A stretch of DNA of 64,000 bases from REEB52 sp964626905 (GCA_964626905.1 CAZVHA010000003.1:132429-196428); one strand, 5' to 3'; counted from the stretch's first letter, positions 23,726 through 32,085 are shown. The notes: generated by a model from the letters alone, not told the origin. Numbers and translations are program-made.

Positions 23726-24525
23726 CTAGATTCTATTTTCCACTTCTTTTCTAACTCGGCGATTTTTCCCTCGGCTCTCAGGTCGGCGACCACTTTCTTC
23801 ACTTCAGCCGCTAATTTTGTGTTTTCTTTATGAAGGCAAATCCCATTTCCCATTGTTTGTTGGCTTCTGGGAAGGGGTAGATAGACTACTTTGATTTCAG
23901 GATGCTGAGATAGAACGTGCTGAACAAGCTCGTTATCTATGGCCATGATGTTTGCCTTGCCGTATTTGATCTCCATAATTGCGTCTGAGATCTTTTCCAT
24001 AAAGCGCACCTTTACATCTGGGTAATTTTGCAGTACAGCGTCTTGAAAGGATCCGGCCTCAACACAAACGACATAGTTCGGCAACTTAGCGAAATCTCCA
24101 ATTTCTTTGACCGATTTTTGGGGTTCTTTCGTATAAAGAAAAGACATTTCTGAAATCTTGCTGCCCTGGTAATAGACCATTTCCATCTCTTTTTGCCGTT
24201 GCTCTGTAATCGACATAGCCCATATGACGGCATCGATTTTCTTTTTTTGCAATCCCAATAAGAGGCTGGTCATGCCTCCGAGATCTTTCAGAACGGGTTT
24301 TTTATGCATACGGTGAGCGATTAGATTGGCCACATCGATATCGAAACCCTCATATTCCCCTTTCTCATTTAGACTGACATACGGCGCATATCCACTGGTC
24401 ATTCCAAACACGATGCTCTCTTCAGCATTCTCCTTTTCCTCTTTGGCAAAACCGACAAAGGGCAACATCAACATCAGCAAGATCCCACATAGGCGACCCA
24501 TCAGTGAATTCTCAGACATAATCAC
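23722..24525 (-). CDS. amino-acid ABC transporter substrate-binding protein
   Basis: A 267-residue periplasmic binding protein of the polar amino acid family (SBP_bac_3). A signal peptide (residues about 8-28) precedes FGMTSGYAPYVSLNEKGEYEG and FDIDVANLIA, the canonical opening of the family. The later KKIDAVIWAMSIT and DNELVQH are equivalents of the ligand-contact regions. The start is probably GTG 24525, five bases after AGGGAGG. Chlamydia has a related arginine binder (ArtJ); the ligand here may be arginine, histidine, glutamine or another polar amino acid. First gene of the four-gene operon. Confidence 0.88.
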   Translation of the reverse strand: MIMSENSLMGRLCGILLMLMLPFVGFAKEEKENAEESIVFGMTSGYAPYVSLNEKGEYEGFDIDVANLIAHRMHKKPVLKDLGGMTSLLLGLQKKKIDAVIWAMSITEQRQKEMEMVYYQGSKISEMSFLYTKEPQKSVKEIGDFAKLPNYVVCVEAGSFQDAVLQNYPDVKVRFMEKISDAIMEIKYGKANIMAIDNELVQHVLSQHPEIKVVYLPLPRSQQTMGNGICLHKENTKLAAEVKKVVADLRAEGKIAELEKKWKIESR

Positions 24526-24628
24526 AAGAACCTCCCTAAAAAGAATTTAAAATCGAAACTCCTTCCATTTTAGAGGAAAGAATAAGATTTCGTAAATCAA
24601 AAAAAATTTATTTCCGGAGGCGAGAAGA

Positions 24629-24649
24629 CTCGGCTTCTTCAGAGCCGAG
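24629..24649 (-). terminator. hairpin overlapping the ATP-grasp stop
   Basis: CTCGGCT and AGCCGAG form a 7-bp stem with a 7-base loop, spanning the stop codon at 24639-24641. A T-rich run occurs on the transcribed strand but about 25 bases later, so this is at best an atypical terminator. Confidence 0.35.
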
Positions 24650-25964
24650 ATGAATCGCATCTTTTGCAAAGAAAGATTCCCCTCGTCTCCCATTCCCTAA
24701 TTTTTCTTAAGTCTTCTTCGATCTGCATTCGGTTTTCTGAACAAAGAAAAACATCTCCTGGAGAAGATAATAGGTCTACTGTTCGCTTGATAGAACAGCC
24801 TGGCTGGCAAAAAATCCGATGTAAGTAGAAGGAGGGGAGTTTTTCAATATTATCTAGAAAACGGATCTCTTCGACTTCCCCTTCATGCTGAGAGATCAGA
24901 TGGACGGCCATCATGTACTTGCGCACGCGATAAGGGGCCCTCGTCTTCTCTTTAAATATGGCTGGATCCAAAAGAGCGAGCGCTGTGAGTTCGATTTGAC
25001 TTTGTCCAAGGCACTCTTGCATGAGCTGTTCGGGGAAGCTGTGCCCATGAGGTCTGGCGTTGCATTCAATGAGGAGGGGCCCTTTTGCTGTTTGGACAAT
25101 TTCTAAATGCGCAGCTCCTTGCCGGATCTGCAAAACATCCAGCACATTGCGCGCATATTCAAAGATCTCTTCTGCATGAGGGCATTCTGACGGCCTAAGT
25201 AAAGAGTAAGTTTCAAAGATCAAGCGGCCGTTAGCATCTTCTCTTTTTCCGTAGATCATAAAACTCTGGATGTAGTGAGACGCGTCTTGGCTGACTGTAT
25301 TAACGATGTATTCATCGCCCACTAAGTATTCCTGGATGAGAGCTTCTCGATTGACGGATCCGAAGAGATTGTTGGCTCCCAAGATAGAGTCAAGCGCTCT
25401 CATCACCTCATCTGCATTTTGGCATAGATGAAAACCATCAGCCCCAGCGCTATCTAGCGGTTTGACCACAATAGGCCAACTCCCATATGCCTTTATCCAG
25501 TGATAAGCCTCTTCTTTATTCTTAATTTTACCCTGGGCAGCTGAACGGATCCCATTTTCTCTGAGGGTTTCTCCTGTCAAAAATTTGTTTCTGCAGCGAC
25601 TTCCAGTTCCTGCGGGATTGGATGGAAGGTGCAAAGCGATGCTTAGTTCTTCAGCGAGTTCAACTCCCAGTTCACTGCCGGGTACAACACATGCAATTCG
25701 TCTATTTTCCAAACTTTTCACAAGACTGTTCAAATCATTTGAATTTTCAAGGCAAATCTTGTAGTCATTGGGCCCTGGACAGAAGTTTTGTGTAAGACCG
25801 ATCGACCTACTGCGAACATGAATAGATGAATAGCCCATTTTGGCAAACTGGGAAGGATAATATTTCCCTGTCGATATCCCATCGACAACAAGGCAAACCT
25901 CTTTTTGTTCCATGGAGAACAATGAGGAGAAGAAAAACAGTGCTGTAAAGATGGATAAGTACAT
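24639..25964 (-). CDS. ATP-grasp ligase family protein
   Basis: A 441-residue ATP-grasp enzyme. Such proteins join a carboxylate to an amine or thiol through an acyl-phosphate. The order is a pre-ATP-grasp Rossmann-like domain (VVPGSELGVELAEEL), NKFLTGETLRENGI, the ATP-lysine strand WPIVVKPLDSAGADGFHLC (near 165), QEYLVGDEYIVNT, and the metal-binding LLIECNARPHGH (near 305). This layout resembles L-amino-acid and peptide ligases. Oddly, residues 1-17 look like a signal peptide; ATG 25913 would give a cytosolic form but has no ribosome binding site, whereas 25964 has GGAATGAG upstream. Substrates are unknown; an amino-acid ligase would suit the surrounding locus. Confidence 0.8.
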   Translation of the reverse strand: MYLSIFTALFFFSSLFSMEQKEVCLVVDGISTGKYYPSQFAKMGYSSIHVRSRSIGLTQNFCPGPNDYKICLENSNDLNSLVKSLENRRIACVVPGSELGVELAEELSIALHLPSNPAGTGSRCRNKFLTGETLRENGIRSAAQGKIKNKEEAYHWIKAYGSWPIVVKPLDSAGADGFHLCQNADEVMRALDSILGANNLFGSVNREALIQEYLVGDEYIVNTVSQDASHYIQSFMIYGKREDANGRLIFETYSLLRPSECPHAEEIFEYARNVLDVLQIRQGAAHLEIVQTAKGPLLIECNARPHGHSFPEQLMQECLGQSQIELTALALLDPAIFKEKTRAPYRVRKYMMAVHLISQHEGEVEEIRFLDNIEKLPSFYLHRIFCQPGCSIKRTVDLLSSPGDVFLCSENRMQIEEDLRKIREWETRGIFLCKRCDSSRL

Positions 25965-26055
25965 AGAATCTCATTCCAAAAGGAGAATGACCCAGAATTC
26001 TAAAGATCTCGCCGCCAAAATTCAAGCGATAAATTAACCCAGGGTGATTGCATGA

Positions 26056-26071
26056 TGCGCCACGAGGCGCA
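26056..26071. repeat. short hairpin beside the att-like repeat
   Basis: TGCGCC and GGCGCA form a 6-bp stem with loop ACGA, 30 bases before the tRNA-derived repeat. It may be part of an excision or termination signal; it is too short to judge. Confidence 0.35.
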
Positions 26072-26100
26072 CATTAACTAGTATAGATAGTGAAAGTCCA

Positions 26101-26126
26101 TTTATTCAACCAAGGGATTTTAAGTC
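26101..26126. repeat. 26-bp direct repeat of tRNA-Leu (att-like site, distal copy)
   Basis: This sequence is identical to 27941-27966, which is nucleotides 30-55 of the tRNA-Leu gene (anticodon loop to variable arm), and in the same orientation. The identity stops sharply on both sides. Direct repeats of a tRNA segment flanking a short gene set are the hallmark of tyrosine-recombinase integration. No recognisable tRNA 3' half adjoins this copy. Confidence 0.8.
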
Positions 26127-26240
26127 TGCCCAAATTCATTGTTAACCACAATATCCTACACTCAACTAGCCGTTGTCGAATATATCACTTGTCGGCTATT
26201 CTGTTTCTTCTAAAAAAATCTTTTCTTCCTGAGGATTTAT

Positions 26241-27137
26241 ATGCAAGAGCCCGAAAATACCCAACTTGTCCCCCACAACTTGTCCTTTGAGTCCCTTAAA
26301 AAGCTCAATGAACACGGAGTCGAATACTGGAGCGCCAGAGACCTCCAGCCCTGTCTCGGCTATTCTCAGTGGAGATATTTTGAAAACGCCCTTAAAAAAG
26401 CCATAGAGTCCTGTAAGCAATCAAGCAATGACCCAGCCCATCACTTTGCGGGCGCCCGCAAGCAGATCCAGTTTGGCAAAGGCGCCACACAACTAGTTGA
26501 GGATTATCACCTTTCCCGTTTCGCCTGTTACCTCATCGCTCAAAACGGAGATCCCAGAAAGCCAGAAATTGCTGAGGCCCAAAAGTATTTTGCCATTCAA
26601 ACGCGACGCCAAGAAATTTCAGACCAAATGGCTGCTGATCTCGAACGACTGGAAACACGCCAGGAGACCTCAGTGGAATTCAAAGCCTTGTCCGGCGCCG
26701 CTCGAGAGGCCGGTGTTCAAGATAAGATGTTCGGCGTCTTTCATGACGCTGGCTACAAAGGTCTCTACGGCGGCCTTGGAGTGGACGCAATCAAAGCTCG
26801 TAAAGGAATCCCTCCTAAAGAGAATTTGATGGATCGCATGGACACAACCGAACTGATCGCCAACCAGTTTCGGATGTCCCAAACACGGGAAAAGCTCAAG
26901 CGGGAAAACATCAGAGATCAACGAGACGCCATGGATGCCCACGAAATGGTGGGAAGAAAGGTGCGCTCAGCTATCGAAGAGATCGGTGGCACTATGCCAG
27001 AAAATATCGCTCCTGCCGAACATATCAAGACTGTGGAAAAACGGCTAAAAAAAGTTAAACCCAATTTGATTCTCGAAGACAAAGATGGAGGACTTCTCCA
27101 CCAAGATCAAGCTGAGAAAAAGAACGAAAATCAGTAA
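26241..27137 (+). CDS. dinD: DNA damage-inducible protein D
   Basis: A 298-residue DinD-family protein. The conserved N-terminal domain shows EYWSARDLQPCLGYSQW (residues 29-45), FENALKKAIESC, HHFAGARKQI and the signature LSRFACYLIAQNGDPRKPEIA (about 90-110). It is followed by AQKYFAIQTRRQE and a helical C-terminal half. DinD of E. coli is SOS-induced and affects RecA filaments; the domain is related to phage antirepressor modules. GAGGA precedes ATG 26241. No LexA-type box is evident. The gene lies inside the tRNA-Leu-bounded insert and is convergent with the tautomerase gene, consistent with transfer. Confidence 0.9.
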   Translation: MQEPENTQLVPHNLSFESLKKLNEHGVEYWSARDLQPCLGYSQWRYFENALKKAIESCKQSSNDPAHHFAGARKQIQFGKGATQLVEDYHLSRFACYLIAQNGDPRKPEIAEAQKYFAIQTRRQEISDQMAADLERLETRQETSVEFKALSGAAREAGVQDKMFGVFHDAGYKGLYGGLGVDAIKARKGIPPKENLMDRMDTTELIANQFRMSQTREKLKRENIRDQRDAMDAHEMVGRKVRSAIEEIGGTMPENIAPAEHIKTVEKRLKKVKPNLILEDKDGGLLHQDQAEKKNENQ

Positions 27138-27157
27138 ACATCGTCAAAATTACGGCT

Positions 27158-27553
27158 TCATGGCCTCATGGATGGAATTAGAAGCTGAGCGAGCCCGTTG
27201 CCAAAAGACCAATCTTCCCGCTGAACCTGGACAATGGTTACAAAAACATCTTCTTTCCGAACCTTGGGGTTTTTCTCCAGCACCTTCACAAGTTCTTGAT
27301 AAAGCTTTTGTTTCATGGCTTGTGACCTTTTAATGGAAGTGATGTAAATGACGATGACGTCATCGGAGCGCTTCACTCCCCAAATCGTTTTGTCGAAATG
27401 AAAATGTCCTTTTTTGTACTCCGTGACCATTTGAAAGCGGTCACTTTTTGGAATTTTCCACGCTGTGCAGAGTGCTTGGTGAACACCATCAGTCACGGCC
27501 TTGATGTATTTAGGCGACTTCCCTTTCACCAAATGAATCTGGATTAGCGGCAT
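27158..27553 (-). CDS. tautomerase family protein (4-oxalocrotonate tautomerase-like)
   Basis: A 131-residue member of the tautomerase superfamily, larger than the 62-residue classic form and like the double-length tautomerase_2 group. The second residue is proline (MPLIQIHL), which becomes the catalytic N-terminal amine after Met removal. KSPKYIKAVTDGVHQAL and the mid-chain charged residues fit the beta-alpha-beta repeat. The physiological substrate is unknown; members tautomerise enol/keto acids or dehalogenate. AAGG precedes ATG 27553. Together with dinD it forms the cargo between the two tRNA-Leu-derived repeats. Confidence 0.82.
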   Translation of the reverse strand: MPLIQIHLVKGKSPKYIKAVTDGVHQALCTAWKIPKSDRFQMVTEYKKGHFHFDKTIWGVKRSDDVIVIYITSIKRSQAMKQKLYQELVKVLEKNPKVRKEDVFVTIVQVQREDWSFGNGLAQLLIPSMRP

Positions 27554-27911
27554 GTATACCTTTTTCGTTTTGAAATATTGTTAAGAGCTGTACCAACGCT
27601 CTGTTTTGTTATGGCAGACATGTGCTTTTACGTCAAAAGCGTCTGAAGAGCACTGCAGCCATCCAGCCGCATGTGACGATTGGAAACACAAGCCTACTGC
27701 CTTGTGCAGTAGGTAGTTGACCATACTCAGCAATTTCACGAAAAAAACAAGGCTAAGAGGGCAAAGAACCATGTTTTATAGCTATTTATTTTGGCTTTTT
27801 TTACTCAGCCGGAACGTAAAATTTATCTCTTACCTTCCCGCGACAAGAGAGAGACTTGCAAAAAAGGACAGTTTTGGATCGATATTTTAAGGAATTTTCT
27901 CTCTATAAAAT
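27554..27911. other. gene-free stretch upstream of tRNA-Leu
   Basis: I see no supported coding frame. A perfect 8-bp hairpin (CCTACTGC / GCAGTAGG, 27693-27713) and AT-rich DNA are the only features. The stretch belongs to the putative integrated segment and may carry its lost recombination functions or simply the leader of the tautomerase gene. Confidence 0.5.
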
Positions 27912-27995
27912 TGCTCGGAGCGGGACTCGAACCCGCACGGTTTATTCAACCAAGGGATTTTAAGTCCCTAGTGTCTACCATTCCACCATCCAAGC
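27912..27995 (-). tRNA. tRNA-Leu (anticodon UAA)
   Basis: Read on the minus strand from 27995, the acceptor arm GCTTGGA pairs with TCCGAGC at the 3' side (one G-T pair), followed by discriminator A at 27912. The anticodon loop CTTAAAA gives anticodon UAA, the long variable arm is typical of class II tRNA, and the T arm GCGGGTTCGAGTCCCGC is canonical. CCA is not encoded. Nucleotides 30-55 are duplicated at 26101-26126, pointing to use as an integration site. Confidence 0.95.
27941..27966. repeat. 26-bp direct repeat within tRNA-Leu (att-like site, proximal copy)
   Basis: The tRNA-internal copy of the repeat at 26101-26126. It covers the anticodon loop and variable arm, a common crossover region for tyrosine integrases. 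The tRNA remains intact across it. Confidence 0.8.
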
Positions 27996-28220
27996 GTAAG
28001 GGATCGTCAGGGAATGACCTTTACAAAGAGCAGGGCATTATAGCAATTTCACCTGCAAAAAATCTCCCGTCGGTCATATTGCGCCTCGTTATGACTCTCC
28101 TCGAGATTTTCCACATCTGAAATGCTCTAAACCCTCCTATTTGTAAAGTTTATTCCCTGCCGATCCATAATCCAAGCACAACATTTTATTCTGTCTTTGA
28201 ATTAAGTCGCAAGCCGTGAA

Positions 28221-28245
28221 GAAAACCCCTCTTTTTAAAGAGGGG
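28221..28245 (-). terminator. intrinsic terminator after the ribosomal-gapA gene block
   Basis: On the minus strand CCCCTCTTT pairs with AAAGAGGGG (stem at 28226-28245) and is followed by TTTTC. It lies seven bases beyond the stop of the conserved hypothetical gene at 28252. This is the clearest rho-independent terminator in the window. Confidence 0.85.
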
Positions 28246-28251
28246 CTTCGC

Positions 28252-28965
28252 CTACTGCTCTTCTTCTTCTGGAAGATCCAGCTTCTTCGGATGATCGAAA
28301 ATCGACTCATCTTGGGCAGCTGTCCCACTACTCTCCGCTGGCTTATACCGAGTCAAAGATTCCTTGATCAGCGTTTGTGGTGGTGGAAAAAGTTTTGAAA
28401 TAAATGAGGGAGCCCTCTCTTCCCCACCACTTCCCGCAGGAAGCGCCTCAGGAATGCCACCCGCTTCATCGACGGGCCGCTCATCTTCTCTAAAACGGCC
28501 TTCCTCACGCCCTTGCGGCTCGCGCATATCTTGTCCTCGATCGCGCCCCCGCCTTCCACGACGACGGCGGTCCCGCTTCCGATCCCGCGTCCCCTCTTGC
28601 TGCTGCTGAGGAGCCGGGTTCGATTCGCCACCTTCCATCTGCGGCGCCTCTTCCCGCTGCCGAATAGGAGCTTCTCGCCCACCGCCAATCTTAATCGATC
28701 GCTCGGTCGCAACATTCTTGAGCACCATCCGGGTCTCTTTCAATTCCAAAATCTCATAATCGCTCACCGGCACTAAAAATGATTTAGGCCGCTCTTGTGA
28801 ACGGAAAAAAAAGGAGTGCCCAAAGGACACTACTTCCACTGCATCGACACAATAGTCTTCTTGGCTTACACCCTTGCTGCTCCGGACAACTAACTTGCAC
28901 CCTTCGCGCGGAGTAATAACCGTCTCGATAATAGGTTCTCTCGTAAAATTCACTGATTTTTCCAA
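28252..28965 (-). CDS. conserved chlamydial hypothetical with Arg-rich segment
   Basis: A 237-residue protein next to gapA, the slot of C. trachomatis CT504 by gene order as I recall it. Residues 1-95 look globular (REGCKLVVRSSKG, a hydrophobic core around FGHSFFFRSQERPKSFLVPV). A strongly basic run (RDRKRDRRRRGRRGRDRG, about 126-143) follows, then a Pro/Glu-rich acidic tail. The basic stretch could bind nucleic acid or ribosomes. The start is a TTG at 28965; a GTG at 28953 with GGA upstream is a good alternative. It is followed by the strong terminator, so it is the last gene of the block. Confidence 0.72.
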   Translation of the reverse strand: MEKSVNFTREPIIETVITPREGCKLVVRSSKGVSQEDYCVDAVEVVSFGHSFFFRSQERPKSFLVPVSDYEILELKETRMVLKNVATERSIKIGGGREAPIRQREEAPQMEGGESNPAPQQQQEGTRDRKRDRRRRGRRGRDRGQDMREPQGREEGRFREDERPVDEAGGIPEALPAGSGGEERAPSFISKLFPPPQTLIKESLTRYKPAESSGTAAQDESIFDHPKKLDLPEEEEQ

Positions 28966-29001
28966 TCTTTAAATGGTTTTTGCACTTGGAGTCTTGCGAT
29001 G

Positions 29002-30009
29002 TCATTCAACCGATCCCATATACTCCAACAGGTCGACAACACGGTGAGAATAACCCATTTCATTGTCGTACCATGCGATTAATTTGTAAAAACATGGACT
29101 CAACCCAATCCCCGCCTTCTTATCATAAATGCAGGAAAATTGAGTCCCTATAAAATCTGAAGAGACTAGCTCCTCTTCTGTCGTCGCTAATATCCCCTTC
29201 AAGTTCGTCCTCGACGCCTCATCCATCGCATCGCCGATCTCCTCATAACTCGTCTCCTTAGAAAGACGTACTGTCAGATCAACCACCGATACGTCCGGCG
29301 TCGGAACTCGAAATGCCATCCCCGTAAGTTTTCCCTTTAGCTCAGGAATAGCCAATATCACCGCCTTCGCGGCTCCCGTCGATGACGGAATAATATTCAT
29401 GCCCGCAGCTCGCCCCCCTCGCCAATCCTTGTGCGATGGACCATCCACTGTCGGTTGACCCGCCGTCAACGAATGCACCGTCGTCATAAGCCCCTCCTCA
29501 ATCCCAAAATGATCGAGAAGAACTTTACACATCGGCGCTAAACAATTCGTCGTACACGAGGCATTGCAAATACAAAAATCTTTCTTGGGATCATACCTCT
29601 TATGATTCACCCCAATAACAAAGGTCGGCATCCCATCTTTCCCAGGCGCTGTCACTAAAACCCTCTTCGCCCCCGCCTTAAGGTGCCCCTTCGCATCCTC
29701 CATGTGGGTAAATCTCCCCGTCGACTCAACTACGTAATCTACCCCAAGCTCCCTCCAAGGAAGCTCCAATGGATCCCTCTTCCCAACAACAACGATCTTC
29801 TTCCCATCGACGATCAAATGATTCCCATCCGCTTTTACCTCTCCCGAATAGGCCCTATGCACTGAATCGTATTTGAATAAATAAGCTAAATTGTCCGGAG
29901 GAACTAGATCATTCACAGCCACAACCTCAAAGCCCGGTCTCTCAAAGAGCGTCCGCATCACCAGCCGCCCAATTCGCCCAAACCCATTGATCGCTATGCG
30001 CTTAACCAT
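29002..30009 (-). CDS. gapA: glyceraldehyde-3-phosphate dehydrogenase
   Basis: Cytosolic glycolytic enzyme converting glyceraldehyde 3-phosphate, NAD and phosphate to 1,3-bisphosphoglycerate. ATG 30009 gives 335 residues, the family length. The NAD fold starts VKRIAINGFGRIGRLVMR. The catalytic cysteine is in NASCTTNCLAP (near 153), the paired histidine in TTVHSLTAGQ, and the C-terminal WYDNEMGYSHRVVDL is canonical. The longer frame to 30048 adds 13 unmatched residues. The next gene upstream is rplQ, as in Chlamydia, with a gap of about 107 bases that may hold a separate promoter. Confidence 0.96.
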   Translation of the reverse strand: MVKRIAINGFGRIGRLVMRTLFERPGFEVVAVNDLVPPDNLAYLFKYDSVHRAYSGEVKADGNHLIVDGKKIVVVGKRDPLELPWRELGVDYVVESTGRFTHMEDAKGHLKAGAKRVLVTAPGKDGMPTFVIGVNHKRYDPKKDFCICNASCTTNCLAPMCKVLLDHFGIEEGLMTTVHSLTAGQPTVDGPSHKDWRGGRAAGMNIIPSSTGAAKAVILAIPELKGKLTGMAFRVPTPDVSVVDLTVRLSKETSYEEIGDAMDEASRTNLKGILATTEEELVSSDFIGTQFSCIYDKKAGIGLSPCFYKLIAWYDNEMGYSHRVVDLLEYMGSVE

Positions 30010-30116
30010 AGACCATCCCAACTCGTGTCGATCGGTAGAATAACCCACCGGCCACTGAAAGTAAAGCGGGAAATAAGGGACAGGGGCAAATATTTACCCC
30101 TCCCACTAGATAAAAA

Positions 30117-30542
30117 TTATTTGAGATACTCAATATAACAGGTGGGTGCGCTATCGCCAATGCGATCTCCTATGCGGATAATCCGTGTATAGCCCCCTTG
30201 ACGCGATGAAAATCGCTCCCGAAGCTCGCCAAATAGTTTGTCAATAATCAAACGGTCTCGACCAAAAAAACTCTTGTCGCCAGCCTTCACAGCCCTCGCC
30301 TCTTTCGCCGTTAAAGGATTGTACGATATGCGTAAATCCGCAATTGCACCCCTCTTCGCAGCCAAAGTGTTCTTCTTCGCCTTCGTGATCATCTTCTCCG
30401 CATGACGACGCAACTCCTTCGCCTTCACAACAGTCGTTTCTATCCGCTCATTCTCAATCAGCGATTTCAACATGTTCGCAATCATCGCACGGCGATGAGA
30501 TCCCGTACGACCTACCTTGAATGTGTGCTTCCCGTGTCTCAT
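30117..30542 (-). CDS. rplQ: 50S ribosomal protein L17
   Basis: A 141-residue L17, which sits on the large subunit near the tunnel exit. The N-terminus MRHGKHTFKVGRTGSHRRAM is characteristic, as is RIETTVVKAKELRRHAEKMI. The C-terminal part beyond residue 115 ends in GDSAPTCYIEYLK. Its start overlaps the rpoA stop by four bases (ATGA), the usual alpha-operon arrangement with L17 after RpoA. Confidence 0.96.
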   Translation of the reverse strand: MRHGKHTFKVGRTGSHRRAMIANMLKSLIENERIETTVVKAKELRRHAEKMITKAKKNTLAAKRGAIADLRISYNPLTAKEARAVKAGDKSFFGRDRLIIDKLFGELRERFSSRQGGYTRIIRIGDRIGDSAPTCYIEYLK

Positions 30543-31639
30543 ACTACCGTCTCTCCAGCCTTCTCAGATAAATAATTTTGGATCACTTGCTTGATGTTGT
30601 CCCGATTGATGCCATAACGACTCAGGTCCATCCCTAAAGAAAGTCCCAACTCATCCAACTTCTGCTTGATCTCCGTCAACGACTTCTTCCCAAAATTGCG
30701 GAACCGCAACATGTCCGACTCCGGCATCACCACAAGCTCCCCAATCGTATCGATGCTCGCATTCGCTAAACAGTTCGTCGATCGAACAGATAACTCAATC
30801 TCATTGATCTTCAACGCAAGTTTTGACAAAACTTCGTCCCGATCCCGATTCGTGTGCATCTCCCCTTTGTCAAAGATCACCGCATGCGACTTAATCGCAT
30901 CAAATACCTGATAATGCATGATCCCAATCTGGGCCGCAAAAGTGAGCGCCTCAACAGGCGTAACACGCCCATCGGTCGTCACCTCCAATATCAACCGGTC
31001 ATAATCTGTGTCTTGACCTACCCGCGTGTTCTCCACATAGTAATTCACAAGACGCACTGGCGAAAATGCCGAGTCAATAATGATCTCGTCAACTACCCGA
31101 TCAAAATTGGTGTGCCTCTCAGAAGGGACATACCCACGCCCCGATGAAATGCGCAAATCAATCCTGCGCGACATCGGCCTCGTCACCGTGAAAATCACAT
31201 ACTCGGGGTTCACAAGCTCATAGTCCGATTGCCCAAGTAAATCCTTCAAAGTCACCCGGTATGAGCCCCCACTCTTCTCGATCATCTCATCTGTAATCTC
31301 AAGCATTTTCGTAACCAGACGGATGTCCCGAGGATGGCTCTCATCTCCCGTCGTCAGCTTCCTGAGCAATGCCCCCTTGAGGTTCAAAACAATGTGGGTC
31401 ATGTCCTCAATCACACCCTCAATCGCCATGTACTCATGAGGAACTCCCTCAATCCGCACCGACATAATCGCAGGTGACTCCATCGAGGCAAGCAAAATCC
31501 TCCGCAAAGCATTGCCAACCGTATGGCCAAACCCCCGCTCAAAAGGTTCCACTATAAAACGGGCAAACGTCGCCGACTTGCTCGCTTCATCAATTTTAAT
31601 CTTTTCCGGCATTTCAAATTTGCCATACTTTACAGGCAT
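30539..31639 (-). CDS. rpoA: RNA polymerase subunit alpha
   Basis: The 366-residue alpha subunit that nucleates RNA polymerase assembly and contacts UP elements and activators. The N-terminal domain shows RFIVEPFERGFGHTVGNALR and LRRILLAS. The C-terminal domain shows LSVRSTNCLANASIDTIGEL and FGKKSLTEIKQKLDELGLSL, keeping the DNA-binding Arg. It is somewhat longer than the E. coli protein (329), as in chlamydiae. Cistron order rpsM-rpsK-rpoA-rplQ is conserved, but rpsD, usually between rpsK and rpoA, is absent. Confidence 0.96.
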   Translation of the reverse strand: MPVKYGKFEMPEKIKIDEASKSATFARFIVEPFERGFGHTVGNALRRILLASMESPAIMSVRIEGVPHEYMAIEGVIEDMTHIVLNLKGALLRKLTTGDESHPRDIRLVTKMLEITDEMIEKSGGSYRVTLKDLLGQSDYELVNPEYVIFTVTRPMSRRIDLRISSGRGYVPSERHTNFDRVVDEIIIDSAFSPVRLVNYYVENTRVGQDTDYDRLILEVTTDGRVTPVEALTFAAQIGIMHYQVFDAIKSHAVIFDKGEMHTNRDRDEVLSKLALKINEIELSVRSTNCLANASIDTIGELVVMPESDMLRFRNFGKKSLTEIKQKLDELGLSLGMDLSRYGINRDNIKQVIQNYLSEKAGETVV

Positions 31640-31653
31640 CTTTCGTCTCCCTC

Positions 31654-32070
31654 TTATACTCGTCTACGTTTTCGAGCTCTGCACCCATTGTGCGGCACAG
31701 GCGTCTTGTCCCGAATAATGCTGATCGCAAGACCCGCACTCATCAAACCGCGCACCGCCGACTCCCGCCCAGCCCCAGGCCCACTCAAATTCACTTCACA
31801 CTCTTTCATCCCAAGCCCAATCGCATCCCGCGCCGCGTTCTGCGCCGCCACCGTCGCCGCAAACGCCGATGACTTCCTCGAACCAGAAAAGTTCGCCTTC
31901 CCAGCTGATGCCCACGAAACTACATTCCCAGCTAAATCGGTAATCGATACAATCGTGTTGTTGAATGTCGCCCTCACATGCGCAATCCCCGATGGCACTG
32001 TCCGCATCACCTTCTTCTTGACCCTCACCCCTGCCTTCTTCGGCGGCGCTTTTTGCTCTTGCTTTGCCAA
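31654..32070 (-). CDS. rpsK: 30S ribosomal protein S11
   Basis: A 138-residue S11 of the small-subunit platform near the E site. GIAHVRATFNNTIVSITDL, SSAFAATVAAQNAA and the end DKTPVPHNGCRARKRRRV are diagnostic. The first 18 residues are a basic Lys/Ala/Pro extension, slightly longer than usual. It lies 15 bases after rpsM and 14 before rpoA. Confidence 0.96.
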   Translation of the reverse strand: MAKQEQKAPPKKAGVRVKKKVMRTVPSGIAHVRATFNNTIVSITDLAGNVVSWASAGKANFSGSRKSSAFAATVAAQNAARDAIGLGMKECEVNLSGPGAGRESAVRGLMSAGLAISIIRDKTPVPHNGCRARKRRRV

Positions 32071-32085
32071 GCTATACTCCCCTCA

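Noticed and set aside
28364..28776. Plus-strand Arg/Ser/Pro-rich frames opposite the conserved hypothetical next to gapA
   Set aside because: They mirror the Arg/Glu/Gly-rich codons of the minus-strand gene and show no own signals.
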